Shown here in pieces: positions 25,380-35,544 of a stretch of 64,000 bases of DNA; positions within the stretch are counted from its first letter, which is position 1, and every line of letters starts with the position of its first letter. A program made the translations under genes and the position numbers. The stretch comes from Mesorhizobium sp. (GTDB taxonomy: Bacteria > Pseudomonadota > Alphaproteobacteria > Rhizobiales > Rhizobiaceae). The notes beneath the pieces were generated by a model, which saw only the letters and a list, made by a program, of their open reading frames with translations, had not been told where the DNA came from and made no database searches. Location: assembly GCA_004020645.1 (NCBI GenBank), contig SAQL01000005.1, positions 62,001 to 126,000 on the forward strand, written 5' to 3'.

Positions 25380-26855
25380 ATGGCGTTCCCGCTGCTTAGC
25401 CTCATCGTGTTCATGCCCGCCGCCGGGGCAGCGGTTCTGATGTTTCTCCGCAGCGACGATGCGGTACGGTGGACGGCGCTAGGTGTCACCGTCCTCGACC
25501 TCGCTCTCTGCATCGCTATGCTGGCCGGCTTTGACACCACTACCCACGAGATGCAGTTCACCGAGACGCGCCCGTGGGTGCCCGCGCTCGGAATCACTTA
25601 CGCGCTCGGCATCGACGGAATCAGCGCGCTGTTTGTATTCCTGACTGCGTTATTGGGCTGGATCTGCGTGCTCGCCTCGTGGGTCGCGATCGACCGCAAG
25701 GTGAAGGAGTTCATGGTCAGCCTGCTGGCCATGCAGGCGCTGATGCTGGGGATGTTCTGCGCGCTCGACCTGTTCCTGTTCTACGTCTTCTGGGAGGCGA
25801 TGCTGATCCCGATGTACGTGATCATCGGCGTCTGGGGTGGCGACGGCCGGGTCTATGCGGCGTTCAAATTCTTCCTCTACACGCTGGCGGGCAGTCTTCT
25901 GTTCCTGATCGGTGTCATCGCGCTCTATTTCCACGGCGGCGAGACTTTCGACATCCTCGCCCTGACGGCGCAGGATTTGCCGTTCCGGGTTCAGTCCTGG
26001 CTGTTCTTTGCCTTCCTGATCGCCTTCGCAGTCAAGGTGCCGATGGTCCCGGTCCATACCTGGCTGCCGGACGCCCATGTGCAGGCGCCGACGGCGGGCA
26101 GCATCATCCTCGCCGGAGTGCTCCTGAAGATGGGCGCCTACGGGTTCCTGCGGTTCTCGCTGCCGATGCTGCCGGAGGCGTCGGTGCATTATTCGACGCT
26201 GATGCTGGCCCTTTCGGCGCTTGCGATCGTCTATGGCGGGTTGCTTGCCTTGGCGCAGGATGACCTCAAGAAGCTGGTGGCCTATTCCAGCATCAGCCAC
26301 ATGGGCTTCGTGACGCTGGGAATTTTCACGTTGAACCTCCGTGGGCTCGAGGGCGGCATCCTGCAAATGTTCAATCATGGCGTAACGACGGGCGCGTTGT
26401 TCCTGTTCGTCGGCCTGATCTACGAGCGGACCCATACCCGCAGTTTTGCGGATTATGGCGGGCTGATGAAGGCGGCGCCGGTCTATACCGCGTTTCTTGC
26501 GCTGTTCACCCTGTCGTCGATGGCGCTGCCGGGAACGAATTCATTCGTGGGCGAGTTGCTGGTGCTGTCAGGCGCGTTTGCGGCCAATCTGGCTGTCGGC
26601 GCCGCCGCCGTTCTGGGGGCTCTGCTGGGCGCGGCCTACCTGCTTGGCATGTATAGGAAAGTCGCGCTCGGTCCGGCCAGCGTCGGCGCGCGGTTCAAGA
26701 TACGCGACGTGAACGCCCGCGAGATGGTGGCGATCCTGCCACTGGCCGCCTTTGTGCTCTGGGTCGGGCTCTATCCGAAACCCTTTCTCGACATCATCGA
26801 CGCATCGGCGAAGCATCTGCTGGCGCAGGTGCACGGCAGGGGGGACGGCCCATGA
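25380..26855 (+). CDS. nuoM: NADH-quinone oxidoreductase subunit M
   Basis: A 491-residue antiporter-like complex I subunit. Recognised by LGIDGISALFVFLTALLGWI, FYVFWEAMLIPMYVIIGVWG (with the TM5 Glu), FKFFLYTLAGSLLFLIGVIA and VHTWLPDAHVQAPTAGSIIL. Length is standard for NuoM. Start 7 bp after the preceding stop; end overlaps nuoN by 4 bp. Confidence 0.95.
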   Translation: MAFPLLSLIVFMPAAGAAVLMFLRSDDAVRWTALGVTVLDLALCIAMLAGFDTTTHEMQFTETRPWVPALGITYALGIDGISALFVFLTALLGWICVLASWVAIDRKVKEFMVSLLAMQALMLGMFCALDLFLFYVFWEAMLIPMYVIIGVWGGDGRVYAAFKFFLYTLAGSLLFLIGVIALYFHGGETFDILALTAQDLPFRVQSWLFFAFLIAFAVKVPMVPVHTWLPDAHVQAPTAGSIILAGVLLKMGAYGFLRFSLPMLPEASVHYSTLMLALSALAIVYGGLLALAQDDLKKLVAYSSISHMGFVTLGIFTLNLRGLEGGILQMFNHGVTTGALFLFVGLIYERTHTRSFADYGGLMKAAPVYTAFLALFTLSSMALPGTNSFVGELLVLSGAFAANLAVGAAAVLGALLGAAYLLGMYRKVALGPASVGARFKIRDVNAREMVAILPLAAFVLWVGLYPKPFLDIIDASAKHLLAQVHGRGDGP

Positions 26856-28291
26856 CCGACGCCGCGCTCTACCAGTCGATCCTTGCGAGCCTGCCCGAGA
26901 TCGTCGTGGTCACCGGCGCCTGCATCCTCCTGGTCCTGGGTCAGATTGTGCCAAAGGGGCCGGGGCATTTCCTCGTCTGGGCTTCCGCTGCAACCGTGCT
27001 GGTTGCGGCCCTGGCGACACTGTTACTGGCGGGCGAGGTGCGGCCGGCCCATTCGGGCATGTTTATCGCCGACCGCTTCGCAGTTTTCTTCAAGATGGTG
27101 TTCTACCTTTCGACCATCCTGACCTTCCTCCTGTCGCGAAAATATGCCGAGATCGAGGGGATCGCGTTGAGCGAATACTATGTCCTGCTGCTCTTTGCGC
27201 TTTGCGGCATGATGATCATGGCCTCGGCAACCGATCTTCTGTCGGTCTATGTCGGCCTCGAGCTGATGTCGCTCTCCACTTATGTGCTGACCGGCTTCCT
27301 GCGGCAGCAGCGGCGGTCGAACGAAGCGTCGCTGAAATACGTGATCCTTGGCGGGGTCTCGACCGGGATTTTCCTTTACGGCGTTTCGCTGGTCTACGGG
27401 CTCACCGGCACGACGCAGCTGGACGGGATGGCTGCGGCGGTGACCGGCGATCCGCTCGATCCCGGATTGCTGCTGGCGGTGGTCTTCATCGTCGCGGGGC
27501 TGGTCTTCAAGGTCGGTGCGGTGCCGTTCCATATGTGGGTGCCGGACGTCTATGAAGGCGCCCCGACGACAATCACGGCCTTCATGTCGGTCGCCCCCAA
27601 GGCGGCGGGGTTCGCGGTGATCCTGCGGGTATTCCTCAACCCGCTTGTCGCAGCCTCGGACGCCTGGATCATCGTCGCGGTCATTGCTGTGGTGACAATG
27701 GCGCTCGGCAGTTTCGTGGCGCTGGTCCAAGACAATTTCAAGCGCCTCCTGGCCTATTCCAGCATCGCCCATGCCGGGTTCGCCATGTTCGGCGTGGTGG
27801 CCGGCGGTGCGGACGGGATTGCCAGCGTGATGCTCTACCTGCTGATCTATACGTTCATGAACCTCGGCATCTTCGGCACCGTCATCATGATGCGGAACGG
27901 TGACTTCTCGGGCGAGGTCATCGAGGAGTACGCGGGTTTCGCCAAGTCGCATCCCGGGCTGGCGCTCCTGATGCTGCTCTATCTGTTCTCGCTGGCCGGC
28001 ATCCCGCCGACGGCCGGGTTCTTCGCCAAGTTCTACGTGCTGGTTGCGCTCATCGAGCGGGGTTTCGTCGTATTGGCGGTGATTGCAGTGCTGCTGAGCG
28101 CCGTCGCCGCCTACTTCTATATCCGCATCGTCATGGTGATCTACATGCGCGAGCCGGAGCGCGCGTTCGAGCCTGCCCTGACGCCGTCCGTCCGCGCCAC
28201 GCTCGCCTTGACCGCCGCCGGCACCATCGGCATCGGACTGTTTCCGGCGTGGTTTCTGAGGCTTGCCCAGAGTTCCGTGTTCGGCGGTTGA
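26852..28291 (+). CDS. nuoN: NADH-quinone oxidoreductase subunit N
   Basis: A 479-residue antiporter-like subunit next to the E channel. Motifs: LLSVYVGLELMSLSTYVLTG (TM5 Glu), VPFHMWVPDVYEGAPTTITA and NFKRLLAYSSIAHAGFAMFG. Standard length. Last gene of the first nuo block; 153 bp separate it from nuoA, a gap with no clear terminator, so readthrough is possible. Confidence 0.95.
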   Translation: MTDAALYQSILASLPEIVVVTGACILLVLGQIVPKGPGHFLVWASAATVLVAALATLLLAGEVRPAHSGMFIADRFAVFFKMVFYLSTILTFLLSRKYAEIEGIALSEYYVLLLFALCGMMIMASATDLLSVYVGLELMSLSTYVLTGFLRQQRRSNEASLKYVILGGVSTGIFLYGVSLVYGLTGTTQLDGMAAAVTGDPLDPGLLLAVVFIVAGLVFKVGAVPFHMWVPDVYEGAPTTITAFMSVAPKAAGFAVILRVFLNPLVAASDAWIIVAVIAVVTMALGSFVALVQDNFKRLLAYSSIAHAGFAMFGVVAGGADGIASVMLYLLIYTFMNLGIFGTVIMMRNGDFSGEVIEEYAGFAKSHPGLALLMLLYLFSLAGIPPTAGFFAKFYVLVALIERGFVVLAVIAVLLSAVAAYFYIRIVMVIYMREPERAFEPALTPSVRATLALTAAGTIGIGLFPAWFLRLAQSSVFGG

Positions 28292-28444
28292 CCACGATTG
28301 GATTTGCAATGAACCGGCCGAGCGAATACTCTAGAGCGTACGAAAGGATGCCCTAGTCGCTGCACGAGGGCCTGCACAGCCGGCCTGAAGATTGGTCGGT
28401 TGCAGCTTGAGCAAGCCCTCGGTGGGTGATCAGGGCAGCGCGAC

Positions 28445-28810
28445 ATGACTGGAATGGAATTCCTGCCGGTTCTTTTCATGGTCGCCGGAATTGTTCTGGT
28501 GGCAATGGCGACGCTCTTTGTCTCCTCGCTACTGCGCCCATCCAATCCCTATCCGGCGAAGAACATGCCCTATGAATGCGGCATGGACCCGGCGGGCGAG
28601 GCCGCCGGGGGCCGCTTCAGGGTGCAGTTCTTCATCCTCGCGATCCTGCTGGTCGTCTTCGATGTCGAGGCGATGTTCCTCTTTCCCTGGGCTGTCGTGC
28701 TGAAAGAGATCGGACTGGTCGGCTATGTCGAGATGTTTGTCTTCATGTTGCTGCTTCTTGTGGGCTTCGCCTACGCCTGGCTGAAAGGAGCGCTGGAATG
28801 GGAGGAGTAG
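28445..28810 (+). CDS. nuoA: NADH-quinone oxidoreductase subunit A
   Basis: A 121-residue membrane subunit with three helices. [20 protein letters not shown] contains the conserved loop with the E-C motif near the quinone site, followed by [20 protein letters not shown], diagnostic for NuoA. It overlaps nuoB by 13 bp, indicating translational coupling. Confidence 0.95.
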   Translation: MTGMEFLPVLFMVAGIVLVAMATLFVSSLLRPSNPYPAKNMPYECGMDPAGEAAGGRFRVQFFILAILLVVFDVEAMFLFPWAVVLKEIGLVGYVEMFVFMLLLLVGFAYAWLKGALEWEE

Positions 28811-29301
28811 GCGAAACGATTCGCGACAGCGTGCTGTTCACCACCGCCGACAGCGTCATCAGCTGGAGCCGGCGGTCGGCGCTCTGGCCCGAGACCTTCG
28901 GGATTGCCTGCTGCGCCATCGAGATGATTTCGGCCGGCTGCGCCCGCTACGACCTCGACCGCTTCGGCGTGGTGTTTCGACCTTCGCCGCGCCAGTCCGA
29001 CGTGATGATCATCGCCGGCACGGTGACGCGGAAGTTCGCTCCGGTCGTGCGCCGGCTCTTTGACCAGATGCCGGAGCCACGCTGGGTCATCGCCATGGGC
29101 ACCTGCGCGATCTCGGGCGGGGTCTACAACACTTACGCCGTGGTGCAGGGGGCGGAGACTTTCGTGCCGGTGGACGTGCATGTGCCCGGCTGCCCGCCGC
29201 GGCCCGAGGCACTGATGCATGGCATCCTTCTGCTCCAAGAGAAGATCAAGAGGTCCCGCGCGCTGGCCGGGACGCCTCTGGATCGGGTTGTAGCCTCATG
29301 A
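28798..29301 (+). CDS. nuoB: NADH-quinone oxidoreductase subunit B
   Basis: A 167-residue iron-sulfur subunit holding cluster N2, which hands electrons to quinone. The ligands are present: GIACCAIEM (two adjacent Cys), [10 protein letters not shown] and [11 protein letters not shown]. An open frame extends upstream to 28576, but the ATG at 28798 gives the normal length and overlaps nuoA. RBS AAAGGAG lies within the nuoA end. The stop overlaps nuoC by 4 bp. Confidence 0.95.
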   Translation: MGGVGETIRDSVLFTTADSVISWSRRSALWPETFGIACCAIEMISAGCARYDLDRFGVVFRPSPRQSDVMIIAGTVTRKFAPVVRRLFDQMPEPRWVIAMGTCAISGGVYNTYAVVQGAETFVPVDVHVPGCPPRPEALMHGILLLQEKIKRSRALAGTPLDRVVAS

Positions 29302-29834
29302 GCGTGGAGACGTCCCTCATCCGCACCCTGATCGCGGAACATTTCGGGGGGGAAATCGAGGAGCTTGGCTTCTCGCATGGTGTTCACGCTTTCGCCTCAC
29401 CGCCTGACATGATCGTCGAGCTCTGCCAATTCCTGAAGGGCCATCCGACGCTGCGGTTCGATTTCCTGTCCGACATCTGCGGGGTCGACCATTATCCCGA
29501 AACGCTGCGCTACGAGGCGGTGTACCACCTCTATTCGCTGCCGAACAAATGGCGCGTTCGGATCAAATGCCGGCTCGGCGATCCGCCGCGGGTCCCGTCG
29601 GTGACGGGGGTCTGGCGGACCGCCAACTGGCACGAGCGCGAGGCCTGGGACATGTATGGCATCCGGTTCGAGGGCCATCCCGACCTGCGCCGGATCTACA
29701 TGTGGGAAGGCTTCGAGGGCTTTCCGCAGCGCAAGGACTTTCCGCTCCGGGGCTACAAGGACACGCTGAACCCGTTTGGCGCGGAAGGCCCGCCGCCGAC
29801 GCAGCCCGATCTCGCCACCAAGGACATTCCATAA
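29298..29834 (+). CDS. nuoC: NADH-quinone oxidoreductase subunit C
   Basis: A 178-residue peripheral-arm subunit (30 kDa family), separate from NuoD. Diagnostic end: [20 protein letters not shown], then [18 protein letters not shown]. The short N-terminal part is usual for alphaproteobacteria. It overlaps nuoB by 4 bp and precedes nuoD by 28 bp. Confidence 0.95.
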   Translation: MSVETSLIRTLIAEHFGGEIEELGFSHGVHAFASPPDMIVELCQFLKGHPTLRFDFLSDICGVDHYPETLRYEAVYHLYSLPNKWRVRIKCRLGDPPRVPSVTGVWRTANWHEREAWDMYGIRFEGHPDLRRIYMWEGFEGFPQRKDFPLRGYKDTLNPFGAEGPPPTQPDLATKDIP

Positions 29835-29862
29835 GGGAGGCCGTTCGACGCCGGGAAATGAG

Positions 29863-31077
29863 ATGACCGAAGTCACGGAACTGAGCAGGCCGGCAGGTGA
29901 AGCGCTCGACACAAAGGAGGTGCTTCTCAACCTCGGCCCGCAGCATCCCAGCACGCATGGGGTGCTGCGGCTCGTCCTTGAGTTGGACGGCGAGTATGTC
30001 GCGCGCGTGGACCCACACATCGGCTACCTCCACCGCGGCACCGAAAAGCTGGCCGAGAGCTTCACTTACACCCAGATTTTTCCGCTAACCGACCGGCTCG
30101 ACTACCTCTGCCCGCCCTCGAACAACCTCGCTTTCGCGCTAGCGGTGGAGAAGCTCCTGGGCATCGAAGCGCCGATCCGCGCGCAATATATCCGCGTGCT
30201 GATGGCCGAACTCGCGCGGATCTCCGGTCACCTCCTGATCACCGGCGCGTTGCCGATGGACCTGGGCGCCATGACCGCGTTGGTTTACGCCATGCGCGAG
30301 CGTGAAATGATCATGGACCTGTTGGAGATGATCAGCGGGGCGCGGATGCACACCTCCTTCTGCCGGGTCGGGGGTGTGCGCGAGGACCTGCCCGACGGGT
30401 TCTTCCCCAAGATCAGGGAGTTCTGCGACATCTTCCCGAACCGGATCCGCGACTATGAACGGCTGGTCGAGAACAACCGGGTGTTCCTGAAGCGCACGCA
30501 GGGGATCGGCGTGATCTCAGCCGAGGACGGTATCGACCTTGGCCTGAGTGGCCCGAACCTGCGCGCCTCGGGCGTTGACTGGGACATCCGCCGCGACGAG
30601 CCTTACGAGATTTACGACCGGCTGGCTTTCAACGTCATTACCCGCGATGAGGGCGATTGCTACGCGCGCTGGCGATGCCGCGTCGAGGAGATGCGCGAGA
30701 GCGTCCGGATCATCGAACAGTGCCTTGACCAGATGCCCGAGGGGCCGTTCCAGATCGATATGCCGACAATCGCTTTCCCGGTGAACAAGGACAAAGTGCA
30801 CTGCTCGATGGAGGCGCTGATCCAGCATTTCGACCTATCGGCCTATGGCTTCAAGGTGCCGAAGGGCGAGGTCTATTCGGCGATCGAGGCGCCAAAGGGC
30901 GAACTCGGGTTCTACATCATCAGCGACGGGTCGCAAAAACCGTTCCGGATGAAAGTGCGGGCGCCGTCATTCGTCAACCTTCAGGGACTGTTCGGGGTCA
31001 GCAATGCCCGCTACCTGGCGGACATGATCGCCGTGCTGGGCAGCTTCGACCCTGTGATGGCCGAGGTAGACAAGTAG
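29863..31077 (+). CDS. nuoD: NADH-quinone oxidoreductase subunit D
   Basis: A 404-residue quinone-site subunit (49 kDa family, related to hydrogenase large subunits). LNLGPQHPSTHGVLRLVLEL and HIGYLHRGTEKLAE are the start motifs and the end LADMIAVLGSFDPVMAEVDK carries the conserved D-R/D region. The ATG at 29863 is chosen over an in-frame start at 29776 that would overlap nuoC. No hydrogenase cysteines, as expected. Confidence 0.95.
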   Translation: MTEVTELSRPAGEALDTKEVLLNLGPQHPSTHGVLRLVLELDGEYVARVDPHIGYLHRGTEKLAESFTYTQIFPLTDRLDYLCPPSNNLAFALAVEKLLGIEAPIRAQYIRVLMAELARISGHLLITGALPMDLGAMTALVYAMREREMIMDLLEMISGARMHTSFCRVGGVREDLPDGFFPKIREFCDIFPNRIRDYERLVENNRVFLKRTQGIGVISAEDGIDLGLSGPNLRASGVDWDIRRDEPYEIYDRLAFNVITRDEGDCYARWRCRVEEMRESVRIIEQCLDQMPEGPFQIDMPTIAFPVNKDKVHCSMEALIQHFDLSAYGFKVPKGEVYSAIEAPKGELGFYIISDGSQKPFRMKVRAPSFVNLQGLFGVSNARYLADMIAVLGSFDPVMAEVDK

Positions 31078-31093
31078 CAGGGGATTTGACGCG

Positions 31094-31606
31094 ATGAACA
31101 TGCGCGAAATGATCGAGGCGGCGGCGGCGCGGTATCCCGACCGGCGCTCGGCGATCATGCCCGCGCTTCTGATCGCGCAAAAGGAACATGGCCATCTGCC
31201 CGGCCCGGTGTTGGAAGAGGTCGCCGACATCCTCGGTGTCGAGCGGGTCTGGGTCTACGAATTGGCGACCTTCTACACCCTCTTCCATACCGAGCCGGTG
31301 GGTCTGTTCCACCTGCAACTCTGCGACAACCTCTCCTGCATGCTGCGCCGATCCGACGACCTGCTGAGGCATCTGGAGACGGTGCTGGGGATCGAAAAGG
31401 GCGGCACGACCCCGGACGGGCTGTTCACGCTTTCGACCGTCGAATGCCTCGGCGCTTGCGAGATGGCCCCGGTGATGCAGGTCGGCGACGACTATCACGG
31501 CGACCTCGACATCGCCCGGATCGACGCGCTCGTGGACAGGCTGCGTGCGGCGGCGGGGCAAGCGACCGGCGCCGAACTCGCCGTCGCAGAACCGCCGGGA
31601 GAGTAG
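31094..31606 (+). CDS. nuoE: NADH-quinone oxidoreductase subunit E
   Basis: A 170-residue subunit of the NADH module carrying the 2Fe-2S cluster N1a. The four ligands are visible as CDNLSC (two) and CLGAC (two). The N-terminal helical part (RSAIMPALLIAQKEHGHLP) is typical. nuoF starts 6 bp after its stop. Confidence 0.94.
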   Translation: MNMREMIEAAAARYPDRRSAIMPALLIAQKEHGHLPGPVLEEVADILGVERVWVYELATFYTLFHTEPVGLFHLQLCDNLSCMLRRSDDLLRHLETVLGIEKGGTTPDGLFTLSTVECLGACEMAPVMQVGDDYHGDLDIARIDALVDRLRAAAGQATGAELAVAEPPGE

Positions 31607-31611
31607 CCGCC

Positions 31612-32877
31612 ATGTTTGAACCGGTCCTTCTCAGAAACATGGACGTGCCGGATGGCCATCTGCTTTCGAGTTATGAGGCCGGCGGCGGCTACCAGGCGCT
31701 GGCGAAGGCGCTGCGCCAGTACACGCCCGACGAGATCATCGACCTCGTCAAGCAATCGAACCTGCGCGGTCGCGGCGGAGCCGGATTCCCGACCGGGTTG
31801 AAATGGAGCTTCGTGCCGAAACGGGCCGACAAGCCGAAATACCTGTGCTGCAACGCCGATGAGGGCGAGCCGGGCACCTTCAAGGACCGGATCATCATGG
31901 AGCGTGATCCGCACCAGCTGATCGAGGGCATGGCGATCAGCGCTTACGCGATCGGGGCGGAGACCGCCTATCTCTACATCCGCGGGGAGTACGTGCTGGC
32001 GATCCGGCGGCTGGAGCAGGCGATCGCCGAGGCTCTTGCGAAGGGCTATTTGGGAACGCGGATTCTGGGCTCGGATTTTAATTTCGTCATGCACATCCAT
32101 TGCGGCGCCGGCGCCTATATCTGCGGCGAGGAGACCGCGATGCTCGACTCGCTCGAAGGCAAGCGGGCGCAGCCCCGTCTGAAACCGCCATTTCCGGCGG
32201 TCGCGGGGCTCTACGCCAGCCCGACCGTGATCAACAATGTCGAGACGCTGGTCTGCGTGCCTCATATCGTGGCGCGGGGGCCGGACTGGTTTCGCGGCAT
32301 CGGCCCCGACAAGAGCCCCGGTCCGAAGCTTTATTGCCTTAGCGGGCAAGTGCGGCAACCGGGCCTTTACGAACTGCCGATGGGCATATCGCTGCGTGAA
32401 CTGGTCGAGGACCGCGCCGGCGGGCCGCCACCGGGGCGCAGGATCAAGGCGGTGATCCCCGGCGGGGTCTCGGCGCCGCTGATCCCGGAGCGCGGGCTGG
32501 ATGTCGGGATGGACTTCGACTCGCTGGCTGCGGCCGGCTCGATGCTTGGCTCGGCCGGGGTGATCGTGATCGACGACTCGACCTGCATGGTCAAGGTCGC
32601 CACCCGGATCATCGAGTTCTTCCATCACGAGTCCTGCGGCAAATGCACGCCTTGCCGCGAAGGGCTGAACTGGGTGGTGAAAGTGCTGCGCCGGGTCGAG
32701 GCGGGACAAGGCGCGCCGGACGATTTGGAACAGCTGGAGGCGCTCTGCAAGGGCATTTTCGGCAACACGTTCTGCGCTCTTGGCGACGGCGCGGCCATGG
32801 GGCTGCGGGCGGCACTGGCGCATTTCGAGCATGAATTCGTCGCCCATATCGAGGAGCGGAGGTGCTCGTTTCACTAA
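31612..32877 (+). CDS. nuoF: NADH-quinone oxidoreductase subunit F
   Basis: A 421-residue flavoprotein that oxidises NADH. GRGGAGFPTGLKWSF is the NADH/FMN loop, NADEGEPGTFKDR the FMN site, and HESCGKCTPCREG the N3 4Fe-4S ligands. The ATG at 31612 is used, as the frame upstream lies inside nuoE. The N-terminus is slightly divergent from core NuoF but complete. Confidence 0.95.
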   Translation: MFEPVLLRNMDVPDGHLLSSYEAGGGYQALAKALRQYTPDEIIDLVKQSNLRGRGGAGFPTGLKWSFVPKRADKPKYLCCNADEGEPGTFKDRIIMERDPHQLIEGMAISAYAIGAETAYLYIRGEYVLAIRRLEQAIAEALAKGYLGTRILGSDFNFVMHIHCGAGAYICGEETAMLDSLEGKRAQPRLKPPFPAVAGLYASPTVINNVETLVCVPHIVARGPDWFRGIGPDKSPGPKLYCLSGQVRQPGLYELPMGISLRELVEDRAGGPPPGRRIKAVIPGGVSAPLIPERGLDVGMDFDSLAAAGSMLGSAGVIVIDDSTCMVKVATRIIEFFHHESCGKCTPCREGLNWVVKVLRRVEAGQGAPDDLEQLEALCKGIFGNTFCALGDGAAMGLRAALAHFEHEFVAHIEERRCSFH

Positions 32878-32908
32878 GGAGCGCGCAGGGAGAAGGCCGC
32901 AAGAAGTC

Positions 32909-35521
32909 ATGGTTAGCGTCACGATCGATGAACAAACGCTGGAAGTGGAGACAGGCTCTACGGTGCTGCAGGCCGCCGAGCGTTTGGGCATCGAAATCCC
33001 GACCTTCTGCTATCTGAAGCGGCTGCCGGCGCTGGCCTCCTGCCGCATGTGCCTGGTGGAGATCGAAGGGCAGCGGCGGCTGCAGCCTTCCTGCGCCACC
33101 GCGGTCACCGACGGCATGGTGGTGCGGACGAACACGCCGCTGATCGACGAAACGCGCTCTTCCATGCTCGACATGCTGCTTGCCAACCACCCCCTCGACT
33201 GCCCGATCTGTGACAAGGGCGGCGAGTGCGAGCTTCAGGACATGGTGATGGCATACGGGCCCCGGAAAAGCCGGTTCCGCGATGCCAAACGTGTGTTCCA
33301 CTCCGAGGACATCCGTCTCAGCCCGGTCATCATCATGAACGTCAACCGCTGCATCCAGTGCCAGCGCTGCGTCCGGATGTGCGAGGACGTGGTCGGCGCG
33401 GTCGCCTTGGGCACCATCGAAAAAGGCATGGACACCGCCGTCACCGGCTTCGAGGGCAGTCTCGCGAGTTGCGACCAGTGCGGCAATTGCGTCGAGGTCT
33501 GCCCGGTCGGCGCACTGATGAGCTTCCCCTATCGCTACAAGGCACGGCCCTGGGATCTGGTCGAGACCGACACGGTCTGCCCGCACTGCGGCACCGGCTG
33601 CCAGCTCACCGTCGGCGCGCGCAAGGGCGAGTTCATGCGGGTCCGCTCGAAGTGGGAGCATGGCGTCAACCGCGAAACGCTCTGCGTGCGGGGGCGCTTC
33701 GGCCTCGACTTCGTCGGGAGCCGGGACCGGATCAAGCGGCCGATGATCCGTCGTGACGGCGCACTGGTTCCGGTTTCCTGGGACGAAGCCGGGGCCTACC
33801 TGCGCCGGCGCCTGTCGGCCGTCGAGAGCAAGGCTGCGGGCGGGCTGGCCTCGCCGCGCCTGCCCAACGAGGTGCTGTACCAGTTCCAGAAGTTGATGCG
33901 GACGGTATTCCGGACCAATAACATCGACTGCTCGTCGCGCTGGTCCACGCCGTTCGATACGCTCGGCCCGTTGGTGGCGGGCTTCCACAGCCGCGCGCCG
34001 CTGGAAGAGGTGATCGGCAACGACTGCGTGCTGGTCGTTGGTGGCAATGTCACAGACGAGAACCCGGTCACCGAATACCTGCTGCGAGGCGCGGCGCGGC
34101 GGAGGCAGACCAGGTTGCTCATGCTCTCGGCGAGGCCATCCCGGCTGGACGCCTATGCCCGAGCGGTCGTTCGCGTTGCTCCGGGCGCTGAGGCTGCGGC
34201 CCTTGCCGCAGTGGTGGCCCGTCTCGTGGCGGCGGCCGGCCAAGCCTTGCCGAGCGAGGTTCTTGCGGGCGTCGGCGCGGCAACCGGCTGGGCAGCAGCG
34301 ACCACCGGCAGCGACGGGCCGGACCGTCTAGCCGCTGCGCTGCTGGACGGCGGGAGCGTCGCTGTGCTTGTCAGCGCCGACCTCCTGAGGCTTTCCGAAG
34401 CGCGCGCAACGCTGCAGCAGCTCACCAACCTGTTGCGGGTTCTCCGCGTGCTCGGCAAGGGCCCGGCGATGCAGTTCCTCTTCGACCGAGCCAACCAGCT
34501 GGGCGCCTGGGACATGGGGGTTCTGCCGGCGGCCCTGCCGGGGCCGCGCCCGGTCGGCGATCACACGGCGCGCACAGCTCTCATACGGGCCTGGGGCGCC
34601 GAAATTCCGCCTGAGCCGGGCGCGGATCTCGACGCAATGCTGGCGCTTTGTGACAAGGGGCGGGTAGGCGCGCTTTATATCGTCGGAAGCGACCCCCTGA
34701 TGACCTATCCCGACCGGGGATTCGTCAAGCGAGCGCTTGATGCCACCGATCTCCTGATCGTGCAGGACACCTTCCTCACCGATACCGTGGGTCTGGCCGA
34801 TGTCGTCCTGCCTGCGGCGGGTTATGGCGAGGAATCCGGCACCTTCACCAACAACGAGGGCCGGATCCAGGCGGTCCGCAAGTTCCGCGAACCCGCCTTC
34901 GAGGCGCGGGGCAATCTGGCAATTTTCGACTTCGTCGCCGCACTCTGCAACCAGGTATTGCAGCCGTCGATGCAAGGCGAAATCTTCGGCGAGATCGCCC
35001 GGCTGGTTCCGGCCTACCAAGGGCTGACGCCGGACGGGCTTGGCGCCGACGGAGCATTCACCACGGCGGACCCGACGCCGCCGGCTGGCGAGTTCTTCGC
35101 TCCTCCGCCTAACCCGAATGCGGCCGACCGGCTCATGTTGGTCACCGGCAACTGCCTGTTCCACAATGGATATCTTTCCGAACGCTCGGAGATCCTAAAT
35201 ACGGTGGCGGATGACCCATATGTTGAGATGAGCGCGTGGGACGCCGCGCAGCTTGGCCTTTCGGATCGCGATCAGGTGATCGTACGATCCACCCAGGGCG
35301 AACTGAGGGCGCAGCTCAAGGTCAATAGGCATTTTCCCGGGGGGCTCGTGTTCGTGCCGGAAAACTATAGAGACCTGCGTCTCAACAGCCTTATGCGGCG
35401 GGGCGAATACCCTTGTCCGGTGGAGGTTCAAAAGGCGCACGCTGCCTTCGCCACCGGAGTCGAGGCGCGCCCTGAAAGTCGCGGCCGAGGCATTGCCGAG
35501 CTTCCGGGCAGTTCACCCTAA
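32909..35521 (+). CDS. nuoG: NADH-quinone oxidoreductase subunit G
   Basis: An 870-residue iron-sulfur subunit. N-terminal 2Fe-2S (IPTFCYLKRLPALASCRMC), then CPICDKGGECELQD with the His-type N5 region, then CIQCQRCVRMCED and CDQCGNCVEVCPVG, and the N7-like set CPHCGTGCQL with a later Cys in ETLCVRGRFG. Residues beyond about 250 form the molybdopterin-oxidoreductase-like domain. N7 is kept in only some bacterial NuoG. The C-terminal domain still resembles formate dehydrogenase alpha subunits. The open frame extends further upstream, but 32909 is the usual start. Confidence 0.94.
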   Translation: MVSVTIDEQTLEVETGSTVLQAAERLGIEIPTFCYLKRLPALASCRMCLVEIEGQRRLQPSCATAVTDGMVVRTNTPLIDETRSSMLDMLLANHPLDCPICDKGGECELQDMVMAYGPRKSRFRDAKRVFHSEDIRLSPVIIMNVNRCIQCQRCVRMCEDVVGAVALGTIEKGMDTAVTGFEGSLASCDQCGNCVEVCPVGALMSFPYRYKARPWDLVETDTVCPHCGTGCQLTVGARKGEFMRVRSKWEHGVNRETLCVRGRFGLDFVGSRDRIKRPMIRRDGALVPVSWDEAGAYLRRRLSAVESKAAGGLASPRLPNEVLYQFQKLMRTVFRTNNIDCSSRWSTPFDTLGPLVAGFHSRAPLEEVIGNDCVLVVGGNVTDENPVTEYLLRGAARRRQTRLLMLSARPSRLDAYARAVVRVAPGAEAAALAAVVARLVAAAGQALPSEVLAGVGAATGWAAATTGSDGPDRLAAALLDGGSVAVLVSADLLRLSEARATLQQLTNLLRVLRVLGKGPAMQFLFDRANQLGAWDMGVLPAALPGPRPVGDHTARTALIRAWGAEIPPEPGADLDAMLALCDKGRVGALYIVGSDPLMTYPDRGFVKRALDATDLLIVQDTFLTDTVGLADVVLPAAGYGEESGTFTNNEGRIQAVRKFREPAFEARGNLAIFDFVAALCNQVLQPSMQGEIFGEIARLVPAYQGLTPDGLGADGAFTTADPTPPAGEFFAPPPNPNAADRLMLVTGNCLFHNGYLSERSEILNTVADDPYVEMSAWDAAQLGLSDRDQVIVRSTQGELRAQLKVNRHFPGGLVFVPENYRDLRLNSLMRRGEYPCPVEVQKAHAAFATGVEARPESRGRGIAELPGSSP

Positions 35522-35544
35522 TCGGCTCCCCCGGGTTTGTATCC

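Noticed and set aside
32609..34243. Long minus-strand open frame (544 codons) opposite nuoF/nuoG
   Set aside because: Antisense shadow of high-GC coding DNA; the plus-strand frames carry clear complex I motifs. The same applies to minus frames at 23681-24721, 27023-28309, 31495-32991 and 41421-43034.
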